From positions 4,836,001 through 4,900,000 of the forward strand of contig NZ_CP118527.1 in NCBI RefSeq assembly GCF_028885415.1: DNA of 64,000 nt, written 5' to 3'. The position numbers and the translations under genes were made by a program. A model generated the notes under the pieces. The model was not told where the DNA came from. It searched no databases and was given only the letters and a program-made list of their open reading frames with translations. Positions 9,301-17,164 of the stretch are shown in pieces (the first letter of the stretch is position 1; every line of letters starts with the position of its first letter). Origin of the DNA: Streptomyces coeruleorubidus. Lineage in GTDB: Bacteria > Actinomycetota > Actinomycetes > Streptomycetales > Streptomycetaceae.

Positions 9301-9896
9301 AGCCGTGACAGCAGCTGCCACTGACGGTCCATCCGGGACTGGGTGGCCCAGCCGATCAGCACCATGAAGACCGGGATGAGCGGCAAGGTGCCCACGATGA
9401 TGGCCGCGGAGACCCAGTCCTCGGTGACGATCCGCGCCAGCACCGCCACCGGCACGACCACCGCGAGACCCAACTGCGGCAGATACCGCGAGAAGTAGTC
9501 GTCGAGGGCGTCGACACCCCGGGTGGCCAGGGCGACCAGCGAACCGGTCCGCTGCCCGCTCAGCCAGCCCGGCCCCAGCTGAGCGGAACGCTCCAGCAAC
9601 CGCCGCCGCAGCTCGGACTTCACCGCCGCGCTCGCCCGGTGCGCGGCGAGCTCGGTGAGCCAGCCGACCAGCGCCCGGCCGACCGCGACGGCCGCCAAGA
9701 GCAGCAGGGGAGTGCCGAGTTCGGACACCGCCATGCGGTGCTGGAACGCGCCGACCACCACCTCGGCGATGAGCATCGCCTGGGCGATGACCAGCCCCGC
9801 CCCGATCGCCCCCAGGGCGATGACCGCCACCAGGAAGACCCGGGTGGCACGGGCGTACCGGAGCAGACGCGGATCGATTGGTTTCACGTGAAACAC
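6372..9896 (-). CDS. cydDC: fused CydD-CydC thiol ABC exporter
   Basis: A 1,174-residue fusion of two half-transporters, each a six-helix membrane domain plus ATPase. The CydD half has Walker A GPSGAGKS at 369-376, signature LSAGQRQRLALARA and Walker B VLLLDEPTAALD. A linker rich in Ala/Pro/Val follows. The CydC half has Walker A GPSGSGKT near residue 965, LSGGQRQRLALARA and VLVLDEP. In bacteria CydDC exports cysteine/glutathione and is needed for assembly of cytochrome bd, in keeping with cydA and cydB immediately upstream. Separate genes are usual in proteobacteria; a fusion is typical of Streptomyces. The first codons (GTG-TTT-CAC-GTG-AAA) are themselves a parS site, so the true start may be this GTG or slightly downstream. 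Confidence 0.95.
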   Translation of the reverse strand: MFHVKPIDPRLLRYARATRVFLVAVIALGAIGAGLVIAQAMLIAEVVVGAFQHRMAVSELGTPLLLLAAVAVGRALVGWLTELAAHRASAAVKSELRRRLLERSAQLGPGWLSGQRTGSLVALATRGVDALDDYFSRYLPQLGLAVVVPVAVLARIVTEDWVSAAIIVGTLPLIPVFMVLIGWATQSRMDRQWQLLSRLSGHFLDVVAGLPTLKVFGRAKAQAESIRRITGEYRQATMRTLRIAFISSFALELLATISVALVAVTIGMRLVHGEMDLYIGLVILILAPEAYLPLRQVGAQYHAAAEGLAAAEEIFEVLQTPVPASGSGAVPEGALSFEGVTVRYPGRSADAISDASFTVEPGETVALVGPSGAGKSTLLNALLGFVQPTEGRVRIGGVDLADVDLEQWRSRIAWVPQRPHLYAGTIAENVRLARPDADDHAVRRALRDAGALEFVDALPEGVDTVLGEDGAGLSAGQRQRLALARAFLADRPVLLLDEPTAALDGATEAEVVTAVRRLAAGRTVLLVVHRPALLGVADRVVRLAEPGIAPVPVASSAVPVASAAVRNPGTVSVEAELPAAASPTKPGGRPASGGVLARVRAMSGARRGRLGLALLLGSLALGSAVGLMATSGWLISRASQQPPVLYLMVAVTATRAFGIGRAVFRYAERLVSHDAVLRMLADTRVAVFRRLERLAPAGLRRTRRGDLLSRLVADVDALQDYWLRWLLPTGAAVVVSAASVGFTAWLLPEAGAVLAAGLLAAGAGVPLVTGAVARRAEHRLAPARGVLATRVADLLTGTAELTVAGALPARTAQAREADGALTRIASRAATATALGDGLTALISGLTVTAAALVSAQAVAAGRLTGVTMAVVVLTPLAAFEAVLGLPLAVQYRQRVRRSAERVYEVMDAPEPVGEPEHPRQAPASPFPVAVKALAARHAGQNRDALAGLDLTLEEGRRVAVVGPSGSGKTTLAQVLLRFLDADAGSYTLAGVDAYALHGDDVRKLVGLCAQDAHLFDSSLRENLLLAKKDATEDELRAVLGRARLLDWAGGLSDGLDTLVGEHGARLSGGQRQRLALARALLADFPVLVLDEPAEHLDLPTADALTADLLAATEGRTTLLITHRLAGLEAVDEVIVLDRGRVVQRGAYAELVAVDGPLREMAEREAASESLVAAP
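9881..9894. promoter_or_regulatory. parS site overlapping the start of cydDC
   Basis: Exact GTTTCACGTGAAAC. On the minus strand it is read as Phe-His-Val-Lys in codons 2-5 of the cydDC reading frame, and the cydDC start overlaps it. Confidence 0.9.
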
Positions 9897-9899
9897 ACC

Positions 9900-10904
9900 T
9901 CAGTGCACGGTCTCGGCGATGTGCTGCGTACCGATCCGCTTGCGGAACACCCAGTACGTCCAGCCCTGGTAGAGCAGGACGACCGGGGTGGCGATCCCGG
10001 CACACCACGTCATGATCTTCAGTGTGTACGGGCTGGACGAGGCGTTGGTGACCGTCAGGCTCCAGTCCGGGTTCAGCGTCGACGGCATGACGTTCGGGAA
10101 CAGCGTCAGGAAGAGCATCGCCACCGTGGCCACGATGGTGAGCCCCGACAGGGCGAATGCCCAGCCCTCACGCCCCGCCCGCGCCGCGACCATGGCCACG
10201 GCGAGCGACGCCACGGCCGCGGCCAGTGCGACGAGCGACGCCCCATCACCTCGGTCGGACTGCGTCCACAGCAGGAAGGAGAGGGCCAGCAGGGCGGTCA
10301 CCAGCCCGACGCGCAGCGCCAGCTTCCGCGCCCGCTCCCGGATCTCCCCGACCGTCTTGAGCCCGACGAACACCGTCCCGTGGAAGGTGAACAGCGCCAG
10401 CGTGACCAGACCGCCCAGGAGCGCGTACGGGTTGAGCAGGTCCAGAACACCACCGGCGTAGTTGAAGTCCTGGTCGATCTTCACGCCCCGCACGATGTTG
10501 CCGAAGGCCACACCCCACAGGAAGGCCGGGATCAGCGAGGTCCAGAAGATCGCCGTCTCCCAGTTGCGCTGCCAGTTCTCCTCGGGCCGCTTGGCGCGGT
10601 ACTCGAAGGCCACACCCCGGACGATGAGGCAGACCAGGATGAGCAGCAGGGGCAGGTAGAAGCCGGAGAAGAGCGTGGCGTACCACTCGGGGAAGGCGGC
10701 GAAGGTGGCACCGCCCGCCGACAGCAACCACACCTCGTTGCCGTCCCAGACGGGACCGATGGTGTTGATCAGCACCCGCTTCTCGGGCCGGTTGCGCGCC
10801 AGCAGCTTCGTGAGCACACCGACCCCGAAGTCGAAACCCTCCAGGAAGAAGTAGCCGGTCCACAGGACGGCGATCAGAACGAACCAGACGTCGTGCAGTT
10901 CCAT
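9900..10904 (-). CDS. cydB: cytochrome bd ubiquinol/menaquinol oxidase subunit II
   Basis: A 334-residue polytopic membrane protein that begins MELHDVWFVLIAVLWTGYFFLEGFDFGVG, the conserved CydB N-terminus, followed by PVWDGNEVWLL and the FFTLFPNVMPS-like block (FLTLFPNVMPS), both diagnostic. CydB pairs with CydA to form the bd-type terminal oxidase, which reduces O2 to water using menaquinol. It lies 20 bp downstream of cydA and is followed after 3 bp by cydDC, so the three form one operon controlled from the cydA promoter. Confidence 0.97.
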   Translation of the reverse strand: MELHDVWFVLIAVLWTGYFFLEGFDFGVGVLTKLLARNRPEKRVLINTIGPVWDGNEVWLLSAGGATFAAFPEWYATLFSGFYLPLLLILVCLIVRGVAFEYRAKRPEENWQRNWETAIFWTSLIPAFLWGVAFGNIVRGVKIDQDFNYAGGVLDLLNPYALLGGLVTLALFTFHGTVFVGLKTVGEIRERARKLALRVGLVTALLALSFLLWTQSDRGDGASLVALAAAVASLAVAMVAARAGREGWAFALSGLTIVATVAMLFLTLFPNVMPSTLNPDWSLTVTNASSSPYTLKIMTWCAGIATPVVLLYQGWTYWVFRKRIGTQHIAETVH

Positions 10905-10924
10905 GACTGTGCAGCTCCCTCGGC

Positions 10925-12433
10925 CTAGTACGAGAAGGCCATCGGCTTGTCGGCGTCACGGGAGTCGCCGCCGATCTTCGTGGGCGGGTTGAGGTCGGCC
11001 TCGGTGAGCTCCGGCGGGCCCGCCTTGACGTACTTGACCAGCAGCTTGACCTCGACGACAGCGAGGATCGCGTACAGCGTGGTGAAGACGATCATCGAGG
11101 TGATGACCTCGGCCTGGGAGACACCGGGGGAGACCGCGTGCCGGGTCTGGAGCACGCCGTAGACGACCCACGGCTGGCGGCCCATCTCGGTGAAGATCCA
11201 GCCCCAGGAGCTGGCGATCAGCGGGAAGCCCAGGGTGAGGATCGCGATGCGCCAGTACCACTTGGTGAGGGTCGGACCGAGGGCCTTCTTCGGCAGGAGC
11301 ACGAGATGCGGCACCTCGTCCTCGCCCACCCGCAGATGCTGCGGCAGCATGAACTTCTTGCGGGTCAGCCACAACCCGGCCAGGCCGATGGCGAACGACG
11401 TCATGCCGAAGCCGATCATCCACCGGAAGCCCCAGTAGGCGACGGGGATGTTGGGCCGGTAGTCGCCGGGTCCGTACTTCTCCTGCTCGGCCTTGTTGAC
11501 GTCGTTGATGCCGGGCACGTACGAGGTGAAGTCGTCCTTGGCGAGGAAGGACAGCAGGCCGGGGATCTCGATGGCGACCTCGTTGTGCCCCTTGTCCACG
11601 TCACCGATGGCGAAGACCGAGAAGGGCGCCGGCTTCTCGCCGTCCCACAGCGCCTCGGCCGCGGCCATCTTCATCGGCTGCTGCTGGTACATGATCTTGC
11701 CGAGGACGTCGCCGCTGACCGCGGTGAGGAGACCGCCGACGACGACGGTGACGAGGCCCAGCCGCAGCGAGGTCTTCATCACGGGGATGTGCTTCCTGCG
11801 GACCAGGTGGAAGGCGGCGATGCCGACCATGAAGGCGCCACCGGTCAGGAAGGCCGCGGTGAGCGTGTGGAAGACCTGGGCGAGCGCGGTGTTCTGGGTC
11901 AGCACCAGCCAGAAGTCGGTGAGCTCGGCCCGCCCCTTGGCCTCGTTGATCCGGTAGCCGACCGGGTGCTGCATCCAGGAGTTGGCCGCGAGGATGAAGT
12001 ACGCCGACAGGATCGTGCCGATCGAGACCATCCATATGCAGGCCAGGTGGATCTTCTTGGGCAGCTTGTCCCAGCCGAAGATCCACAAGCCGATGAAGGT
12101 CGACTCGAAGAAGAAGGCGATCAGGGCCTCGAAGGCGAGCGGCGCGCCGAAGACGTCACCGACGAAACGCGAGTAGTCGGACCAGTTCATGCCGAACTGG
12201 AACTCCTGCACGATGCCGGTGACCACACCCATCGCGATGTTGATCAGGAAGAGCTTGCCCCAGAACTTCGTCGCCCGGAGGTACTTCTCCTTCTCCGTCC
12301 GCACCCAGGCGGTCTGCAGTCCGGCCGTCAGGGCGGCCAGCGAGATCGTCAGGGGGACGAACAGAAAGTGGTAGACGGTGGTGATGCCGAACTGCCATCG
12401 CGCCAGGGTCTCCGGCGCCAAAGCCAGGTCCAC
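10925..12433 (-). CDS. cydA: cytochrome bd oxidase subunit I
   Basis: A 502-residue subunit with about nine membrane helices. His ligands and family blocks are visible: ARWQFGITTVYHFLFVPLTI at the N-terminus (first haem b595 His), EFQFGMNWSDYSRFVGDVFGAPLA, the Q-loop region, PVAYWGFRWMIGFGM (Met ligand for b558) and GRQPWVVYG near the C-terminus. The loop between helices 6 and 7 is of the short type common in Gram-positives. The enzyme oxidises menaquinol at low oxygen. First gene of cydA-cydB-cydDC; a Rex operator lies just upstream, so expression should rise when NADH/NAD+ is high. Confidence 0.97.
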   Translation of the reverse strand: MDLALAPETLARWQFGITTVYHFLFVPLTISLAALTAGLQTAWVRTEKEKYLRATKFWGKLFLINIAMGVVTGIVQEFQFGMNWSDYSRFVGDVFGAPLAFEALIAFFFESTFIGLWIFGWDKLPKKIHLACIWMVSIGTILSAYFILAANSWMQHPVGYRINEAKGRAELTDFWLVLTQNTALAQVFHTLTAAFLTGGAFMVGIAAFHLVRRKHIPVMKTSLRLGLVTVVVGGLLTAVSGDVLGKIMYQQQPMKMAAAEALWDGEKPAPFSVFAIGDVDKGHNEVAIEIPGLLSFLAKDDFTSYVPGINDVNKAEQEKYGPGDYRPNIPVAYWGFRWMIGFGMTSFAIGLAGLWLTRKKFMLPQHLRVGEDEVPHLVLLPKKALGPTLTKWYWRIAILTLGFPLIASSWGWIFTEMGRQPWVVYGVLQTRHAVSPGVSQAEVITSMIVFTTLYAILAVVEVKLLVKYVKAGPPELTEADLNPPTKIGGDSRDADKPMAFSY

Positions 12434-12455
12434 GTCGCCGCTCCTTACATACGCT

Positions 12456-12471
12456 TGTGAAAGCGTTCACA
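12456..12471. promoter_or_regulatory. Rex (redox repressor) operator for cydABDC
   Basis: TGTGAAAGCGTTCACA is a perfect 16-bp match to the Streptomyces Rex site TGTGAANNNNTTCACA. It lies about 23 bp upstream of the cydA start codon. Rex is known to repress cyd operons in Streptomyces until NADH builds up. The rex gene is not in the window. Confidence 0.88.
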
Positions 12472-12547
12472 TTCACAAGCCATTATGCAGCACGGACTTT
12501 CGAGCCATTGAGGGGGTCCCCGTCGCGGTCAACCCCTTGGCGCGGAC

Positions 12548-12564
12548 TTCAACATATTGTTGAA
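12548..12564. promoter_or_regulatory. palindrome, candidate regulator-binding site
   Basis: TTCAACATATTGTTGAA has two perfect 7-bp arms around TAT and is A/T-rich in a G/C-rich setting. It lies 8 bp upstream of the ATG of the cyclophilin-like gene. The shape fits a MarR- or GntR-type operator; the cognate protein is not identified. Confidence 0.4.
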
Positions 12565-12572
12565 TCTGCGGC

Positions 12573-12965
12573 ATGCAGACACGGACACCGCTCCGGCTAC
12601 GGATCTCCTGGCCCGCAGGTCATCTCACCGCGACCCTCGACGACACCCCGACCACCCATGCCCTCGCCAAGGCGCTGCCCTTCGTCTCGACCGCCCGCAC
12701 CTGGGGCGAGGAGGTGTACTTCGACACAGGAGTGTCCGTTTCACGTGAAACGGACGCCCGGGAGGTTGTCGAGCCGGGCACGGTCGCCTTCTGGACCGAC
12801 GGCGACGCCCTCGCCCTCCCCTACGGGCCCACGCCGATCTCACGAGGCAACGAGTGCCGGCTCGCCAGCCCGTGCAACGTCCTGGGCCGCATCGACGGCG
12901 ACCCAGGAGTGCTCGCGACGGTGCGGGACGGCGACCCTGTGCGTGCGGAACTCGTCGACGCCTGA
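12573..12965 (+). CDS. cyclophilin-like fold protein (TM1367-type)
   Basis: A 130-residue protein with the WGEEVYFDTGV block, then VVEPGTVAFWTDGDALALPYGPTPISRG and NVLGRIDGD, a pattern I know from the small bacterial cyclophilin-fold family exemplified by TM1367. Such proteins are usually cytoplasmic and lack a proven prolyl isomerase activity. The segment VSVSRETDAREV is read through an exact parS site (Val-Ser-Arg-Glu-Thr), so this gene carries a chromosome-segregation site within its codons. It is monocistronic and convergent with the aminotransferase gene, with a 16-bp gap between stop codons. Confidence 0.72.
   Translation: MQTRTPLRLRISWPAGHLTATLDDTPTTHALAKALPFVSTARTWGEEVYFDTGVSVSRETDAREVVEPGTVAFWTDGDALALPYGPTPISRGNECRLASPCNVLGRIDGDPGVLATVRDGDPVRAELVDA
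12738..12751. promoter_or_regulatory. parS site inside a coding sequence
   Basis: Exact GTTTCACGTGAAAC, about 166 bp inside the cyclophilin-like gene, read in frame as V-S-R-E-T with the next base. Confidence 0.9.
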
Positions 12966-12981
12966 CCCGGCTCGCGGAGCC

Positions 12982-14061
12982 CTACAGCTCCTTGCGAAAC
13001 CCTTCCGCCACCTTCAGGAAGATGTCGTTCGCCTCGGTCTCCCCGACCGTCACCCGCACACCCTCACCCGGGAACGGCCGGATCACCACGCCCGCCTGCT
13101 CGCATGCCTGAGCGAACGGGACCGTGCGCTCCCCGAGTCGCAGCCACACGAAGTTGGCCTGGGTCTCGGGCACCGTCCAGCCCTGGGCGCGCAGCCCGTC
13201 GACCACGCGCGTGCGCTCACACACCAGCGACCCGACCCGGCCGAGCAGTTCGTCCTCGGCACGCAGCGAGGCGATCGCCGCCTCCTGCGCGAGCTGGCTC
13301 ACCCCGAACGGGACCGCCGTCTTGCGCAGCGCGGCGGCCACCGGCTCATGGGCGATGGCGAACCCGACGCGCAGACCGGCGAGGCCGTAGGCCTTGGAGA
13401 AGGTCCGCAGGACGCAGACGTTGGGCCGGTCGCGGTAGAGCTCGACACCATCCGGCACCTGGGGATCGCGGATGAACTCGCGGTAGGCCTCGTCGAGCAC
13501 CACCAGCACATCACCGGGCACGCGGTCGAGGAAGCGCTCGAGCTCCGCCCGCCGCACGACCGTGCCCGTCGGGTTGTTGGGGTTGCAGACGAAGATCAGC
13601 CGGGTCCGGTCGGTGATCGCGTCGGCCATCGCGTCGAGGTCGTGCACATCACCGGACGTCAGCGGCACCTGCACCGATGTAGCGCCGCTGATCTGCGTGA
13701 TGATCGGGTACGCCTCGAAGGACCGCCAGGCGTAGATGACCTCGTCGCCGGGCCCGGAGGTGGCCTGGATCAGCTGCTGGGCGACACCGACTGACCCGGT
13801 GCCGGTGGCCAGGTGGGAGAGGGGCACGCCGAACCGCTCGGACAGCTCGTTCATCAGCGCCGTACAAGCCATGTCCGGGTAGCGGTTGAAGTTGCAGGCC
13901 GCCGCCGTCACCATCTCCATCACACCCGGCAGCGGCGGGTAGGGGTTCTCGTTGGAGGACAGCTTGTAGGCCACCGGCCCGCCCGCGGCGGCCGGCTTGC
14001 CCGGCTTGTAGGTGGGGATCCCCTCCAGCTCGGCGCGCAGCTTGGGGCTCGTCTCACTCAC
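12982..14061 (-). CDS. hisC: histidinol-phosphate/aromatic aminotransferase (class I/II PLP)
   Basis: A 359-residue fold-type I aminotransferase of the HisC/Pat subgroup. Visible features: [12 protein letters not shown] near the N-terminus, [25 protein letters not shown], and the PLP lysine in [16 protein letters not shown]; the C-terminal [13 protein letters not shown] carries the carboxylate-binding Arg. It would transfer an amino group from glutamate to imidazole-acetol phosphate or to an aromatic 2-oxo acid. As Streptomyces normally holds another hisC in the his operon, this copy is likely a paralogue (HisC2/Pat). I chose the GTG start because AGGAGG lies 7 nt upstream. Confidence 0.9.
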   Translation of the reverse strand: MSETSPKLRAELEGIPTYKPGKPAAAGGPVAYKLSSNENPYPPLPGVMEMVTAAACNFNRYPDMACTALMNELSERFGVPLSHLATGTGSVGVAQQLIQATSGPGDEVIYAWRSFEAYPIITQISGATSVQVPLTSGDVHDLDAMADAITDRTRLIFVCNPNNPTGTVVRRAELERFLDRVPGDVLVVLDEAYREFIRDPQVPDGVELYRDRPNVCVLRTFSKAYGLAGLRVGFAIAHEPVAAALRKTAVPFGVSQLAQEAAIASLRAEDELLGRVGSLVCERTRVVDGLRAQGWTVPETQANFVWLRLGERTVPFAQACEQAGVVIRPFPGEGVRVTVGETEANDIFLKVAEGFRKEL

Positions 14062-14492
14062 CGCAGTCCTCCTCGCGAAGACCGGCGGCCCATGACCGCC
14101 GCCGACATCCAATGCTCCTCACCTTATGAGGATTCGGCGCCGCTGCGTATAGCCACGACGGAGCGACGAACGCCGGCCTCGTGGGCCCCACCGGCATCAA
14201 GGGCATCGCCCCACGAAGGCGTACGAATCCGGGGGCGCGCCGCACATATATCTACGCGCCGGTGGTGCACGCCGTAGCGCGCATCCCCCGTGCAGGTGAG
14301 TTGAGACCTCTTCGCAACATCGACCACTAGGCAGGCCCGTGCGGGCCGACACGTCACGTACTGGCATAGGAGCGCTCAACGCCCTTGTTTTCCAAAGCAA
14401 TTGACGTTAAATGATCATGCAGAAACGTGCCTGTCAACGCGCGCATATGCGTCCGCACTACCCCACCGCATGAGCCCTACTATCGGCTCGCC
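14062..14492. other. divergent promoter region, no gene seen
   Basis: About 430 bp between two divergent genes (aminotransferase and LacI regulator). I see no open frame with a good start, no tRNA and no perfect long palindrome. The stretch around 14390-14430 is markedly A/T-richer than its surroundings and probably carries the promoter of the LacI gene. Confidence 0.5.
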
Positions 14493-15605
14493 ATGACAGC
14501 AGCAGGGAAGCACCAGGTGAGCCGCGCGGAAACCTCACGTCGAGGCAGTCGGCCGGGTCGGGCGGGTATCAGAGACGTGGCCGCCGCCGCCGGAGTCTCC
14601 ATCACGACCGTCTCCGACGCCCTCAACGGCAAGGGCCGGCTCCCGGACGCCACCCGGCGCCATGTCCGCGAGGTCGCCGACCGGCTGGGCTACCGCCCCT
14701 CGGCCGCCGCCCGGACCCTCCGTACCGGCAAGTCGGGACTCATCGGCCTGACCGTGACGACGTACGGGGATGAACCTTTCACCTTCACCGAGTTCGCCTA
14801 CTTCGCCGAGATGGCGCGAGCCGCCACCTCCGCCGCGCTCGCCCGCGGCTACGCCCTCGTCATCCTGCCGGCGACCTCGCGCCACGACGTGTGGTCGAAC
14901 GTCGCCCTGGACGGCACGGTCGTCATCGACCCCTCCGACCAGGACTCGGTGGTCAGCGAACTCGTCCGGCAGGGTCTGCCGGTCGTCTCCGACGGACGCC
15001 CGGCCGGCTCGCTGCCGGTCACGGCCTGGGTCGACAACGACCACGAGGCCGCCGTCCTCGGCATCCTCGACCATCTGGCCGACGCCGGCGCCCGCCGCAT
15101 CGGCCTGCTGACCGGCACGACGACCGACACGTACACCCACCTGTCGACCACCGCGTACCTGCGCTGGTGCGAGCGCGTCGGCCAGGATCCGGTGTACGAG
15201 GCCTACCCGGCGCACGATCCGTGCGCGGGCGCCGTCGCTGCCGACCGGCTCCTGGCCCGCCCCGACCGGCCCGACGCGGTCTACGGGCTGTTCGACCCGA
15301 ACGGCACCGACCTGCTCGCCGCCGCCCGCCGCTACGGCCTGCGCGTCCCGGACGACCTGCTGCTGGTCTGTTGCAGCGAATCCACCGTGTACGCCAACAC
15401 CGAGCCGCCCATCACCACGCTCTCCCTGAAACCGCGCCGCATCGGCACGGCGGTCGTGCAGCTCCTCATCGACGCCATCGAGGGAGCGGACTCGGACCGT
15501 CCGGTGGAGCAGGTGATACCGACGGAGCTGATCGTGCGCACGTCGTCCCAGCGGCGCCCGCCGCGCACGACGGTCAGCCCGCCGCGGTCCCCCGAGGGGA
15601 CGTAG
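14493..15605 (+). CDS. LacI-family transcriptional regulator
   Basis: 370 residues. After an Arg/Ser-rich lead there is a LacI helix-turn-helix (GIRDVAAAAGVSITTVSDALNGKGRLPDATR...), the hinge (LGYRPSAAARTLRTGKSGLIGLTV) and a periplasmic-binding-protein-like effector domain with VVIDPSDQDS, DNDHEAA and RRIGLLTG, ending PITTLSLKPRRIGTAVVQLL. It should bind a palindromic operator and respond to a small sugar-like or nucleoside-like ligand. No transport or catabolic genes lie adjacent, so the target is not clear from context. Start chosen at MTAAGK; an upstream in-frame start exists but lacks support. The C-terminal 25 residues are a Pro/Arg-rich tail. Confidence 0.92.
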   Translation: MTAAGKHQVSRAETSRRGSRPGRAGIRDVAAAAGVSITTVSDALNGKGRLPDATRRHVREVADRLGYRPSAAARTLRTGKSGLIGLTVTTYGDEPFTFTEFAYFAEMARAATSAALARGYALVILPATSRHDVWSNVALDGTVVIDPSDQDSVVSELVRQGLPVVSDGRPAGSLPVTAWVDNDHEAAVLGILDHLADAGARRIGLLTGTTTDTYTHLSTTAYLRWCERVGQDPVYEAYPAHDPCAGAVAADRLLARPDRPDAVYGLFDPNGTDLLAAARRYGLRVPDDLLLVCCSESTVYANTEPPITTLSLKPRRIGTAVVQLLIDAIEGADSDRPVEQVIPTELIVRTSSQRRPPRTTVSPPRSPEGT

Positions 15606-15898
15606 CCCGTACACCCGGGTAAAGGGAAGTTCGCACTCCTGGGGAGAAACAGGGCCGGTCCCCCGGAGAGAAGGGATCGTTCTCGCGAAGAGAAGGAAAG
15701 CGAGGACGGTCACACGGTGGTCAAAGCCCGGCCCAATCGGGGCGAAAGCCGCGGTGAACTGGACTCTTGCTCTGATTCACCACCCCTGGGTCATCACATG
15801 GCGCGATCCGCATTCCTATGATGGGCCCACGACACCGACGGGCCGCTACGACCAGGCAGTCCGATGCGGTGCAGATGCGCGCGATGGTGGAGGGGTCG

Positions 15899-16975
15899 AT
15901 GACTCAGGGGGCCGGTCAGGGACCCGAGGTGGAGCGGACGGCGACGTTGCGCGACTTCCGGGTGCCCGCGTACGTCCACGAGGCCGGTCCGTACGTCGAC
16001 AGCGCCCACTCCGGCGAGGTGGCCCCGCCGACCGAGGAGACCTACCCCGAGGGGTACACGCCGACCGAGCGCGATCTTCCCGTGATCCACCGGGGCGACA
16101 CCGTCCAGGTGACCGTCGACCCCGAGGCCGTCGCAGCCCCGCAGGCCGACACCGGGCAGGGCCCGCTGTACGTGGTGGGTGACGTGCACGGCTACCTCGA
16201 CGAGCTGGTGGCGGCCCTCCAGGACAAGGGCCTCCTCGATGCCGCCGGTCACTGGTGCGCGGGCACCGCCCGGCTGTGGTTCCTCGGCGACTTCACCGAC
16301 CGCGGACCGGACGGCATCGGCGTGATCGACCTGGTGATGCGGCTGTCCGCCGAGGCCGCCGCGGCCGGCGGTTACTGCAAGGCGCTCATGGGCAACCACG
16401 AGCTGCTGCTGCTCGGCGCCAAGCGGTTCGGCGACACCCCCGTCAACTCCGGCGCGGGCACCGCCACTTTCCAGGCGGCTTGGCTGCTCAACGGCGGCCA
16501 GAAGACCGACATGGACCGCCTCCAGGACCACCACCTGCAGTGGATGGCCCGCCTGGACGCCGTCGAGGAGGTCGACGGCCACCTGCTCGTCCACTCCGAC
16601 ACCACCGCCTACCTCGACTACGGCCGCTCCATCGAAGAGGTCAACGACACCGTCCGCGAGACGCTCACGCGCAACGACGCGGACGAGGTCTGGGACCTGT
16701 TCCGCAAGTTCACCAAGCGGTTCTCCTTCCGCGACGAGGGCGGCGCGGACGCCGTGCGCTCCCTGCTCGATACGTACGGGGGCACCCGCATCGTTCACGG
16801 ACACAGCCCGATTCCGTATCTGCTGGGGGAAGTCGGTTCCGAGGAGGACGAGGACAGCACCGACCCCGTGGTCGAGGGACCGCACGTCTACGCCGACGGA
16901 CTCGCCATCGCCATGGACGGCGGCGTGACCATGGCCGGAAAGCTGCTGGTCCAGCAACTGCCGCTGGGTACGTGA
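15899..16975 (+). CDS. metallophosphoesterase, PPP-type protein phosphatase
   Basis: 358 residues with the full PPP metallophosphatase signature set: GDVHGY (GDxHG), GDFTDRGPDG (GDxxDRG), GNHELL (GNHE), a later HSD and HGHSP. These supply the two-metal centre for phosphomonoester cleavage, as in lambda-type Ser/Thr phosphatases and diadenosine tetraphosphatases. The N-terminal ~75 residues (RDFRVPAYVHEAG...) are low-complexity and not part of the catalytic fold. Start chosen at MTQGAG as GGAGGGG precedes it; in-frame ATGs lie 15 and 24 nt upstream. Protein targets are unknown. Confidence 0.9.
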   Translation: MTQGAGQGPEVERTATLRDFRVPAYVHEAGPYVDSAHSGEVAPPTEETYPEGYTPTERDLPVIHRGDTVQVTVDPEAVAAPQADTGQGPLYVVGDVHGYLDELVAALQDKGLLDAAGHWCAGTARLWFLGDFTDRGPDGIGVIDLVMRLSAEAAAAGGYCKALMGNHELLLLGAKRFGDTPVNSGAGTATFQAAWLLNGGQKTDMDRLQDHHLQWMARLDAVEEVDGHLLVHSDTTAYLDYGRSIEEVNDTVRETLTRNDADEVWDLFRKFTKRFSFRDEGGADAVRSLLDTYGGTRIVHGHSPIPYLLGEVGSEEDEDSTDPVVEGPHVYADGLAIAMDGGVTMAGKLLVQQLPLGT

Positions 16976-17164
16976 GCGTTCACCGGGCAGGCGTTTCCCG
17001 TCACAGGACCGGACCGGTGAGGGGTCAATTTCGGTAAACCCCCTGTCACGGCCCACCTTCACGGCTCTACCATCGGCTTATCCGTAGCAGGCTCCCCTCC
17101 GTTTCTGCCCGACGGCTCGTCAGCATGCCGAGCCCCAAGCCCTACGGAGCATCGGGGGATGCAC

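Noticed and set aside
560..10008. Long open frames antisense to the hydrolase-SDR and cydDC genes, up to ~1,000 codons
   Set aside because: They are mirror frames caused by high third-position G+C. Their translations are low-complexity Arg/Gly/Pro/Ala without any domain.
14380..14420. Possible tRNA (TTTTCCAAAG looks like an anticodon loop)
   Set aside because: No acceptor, D or T arm can be paired around it.
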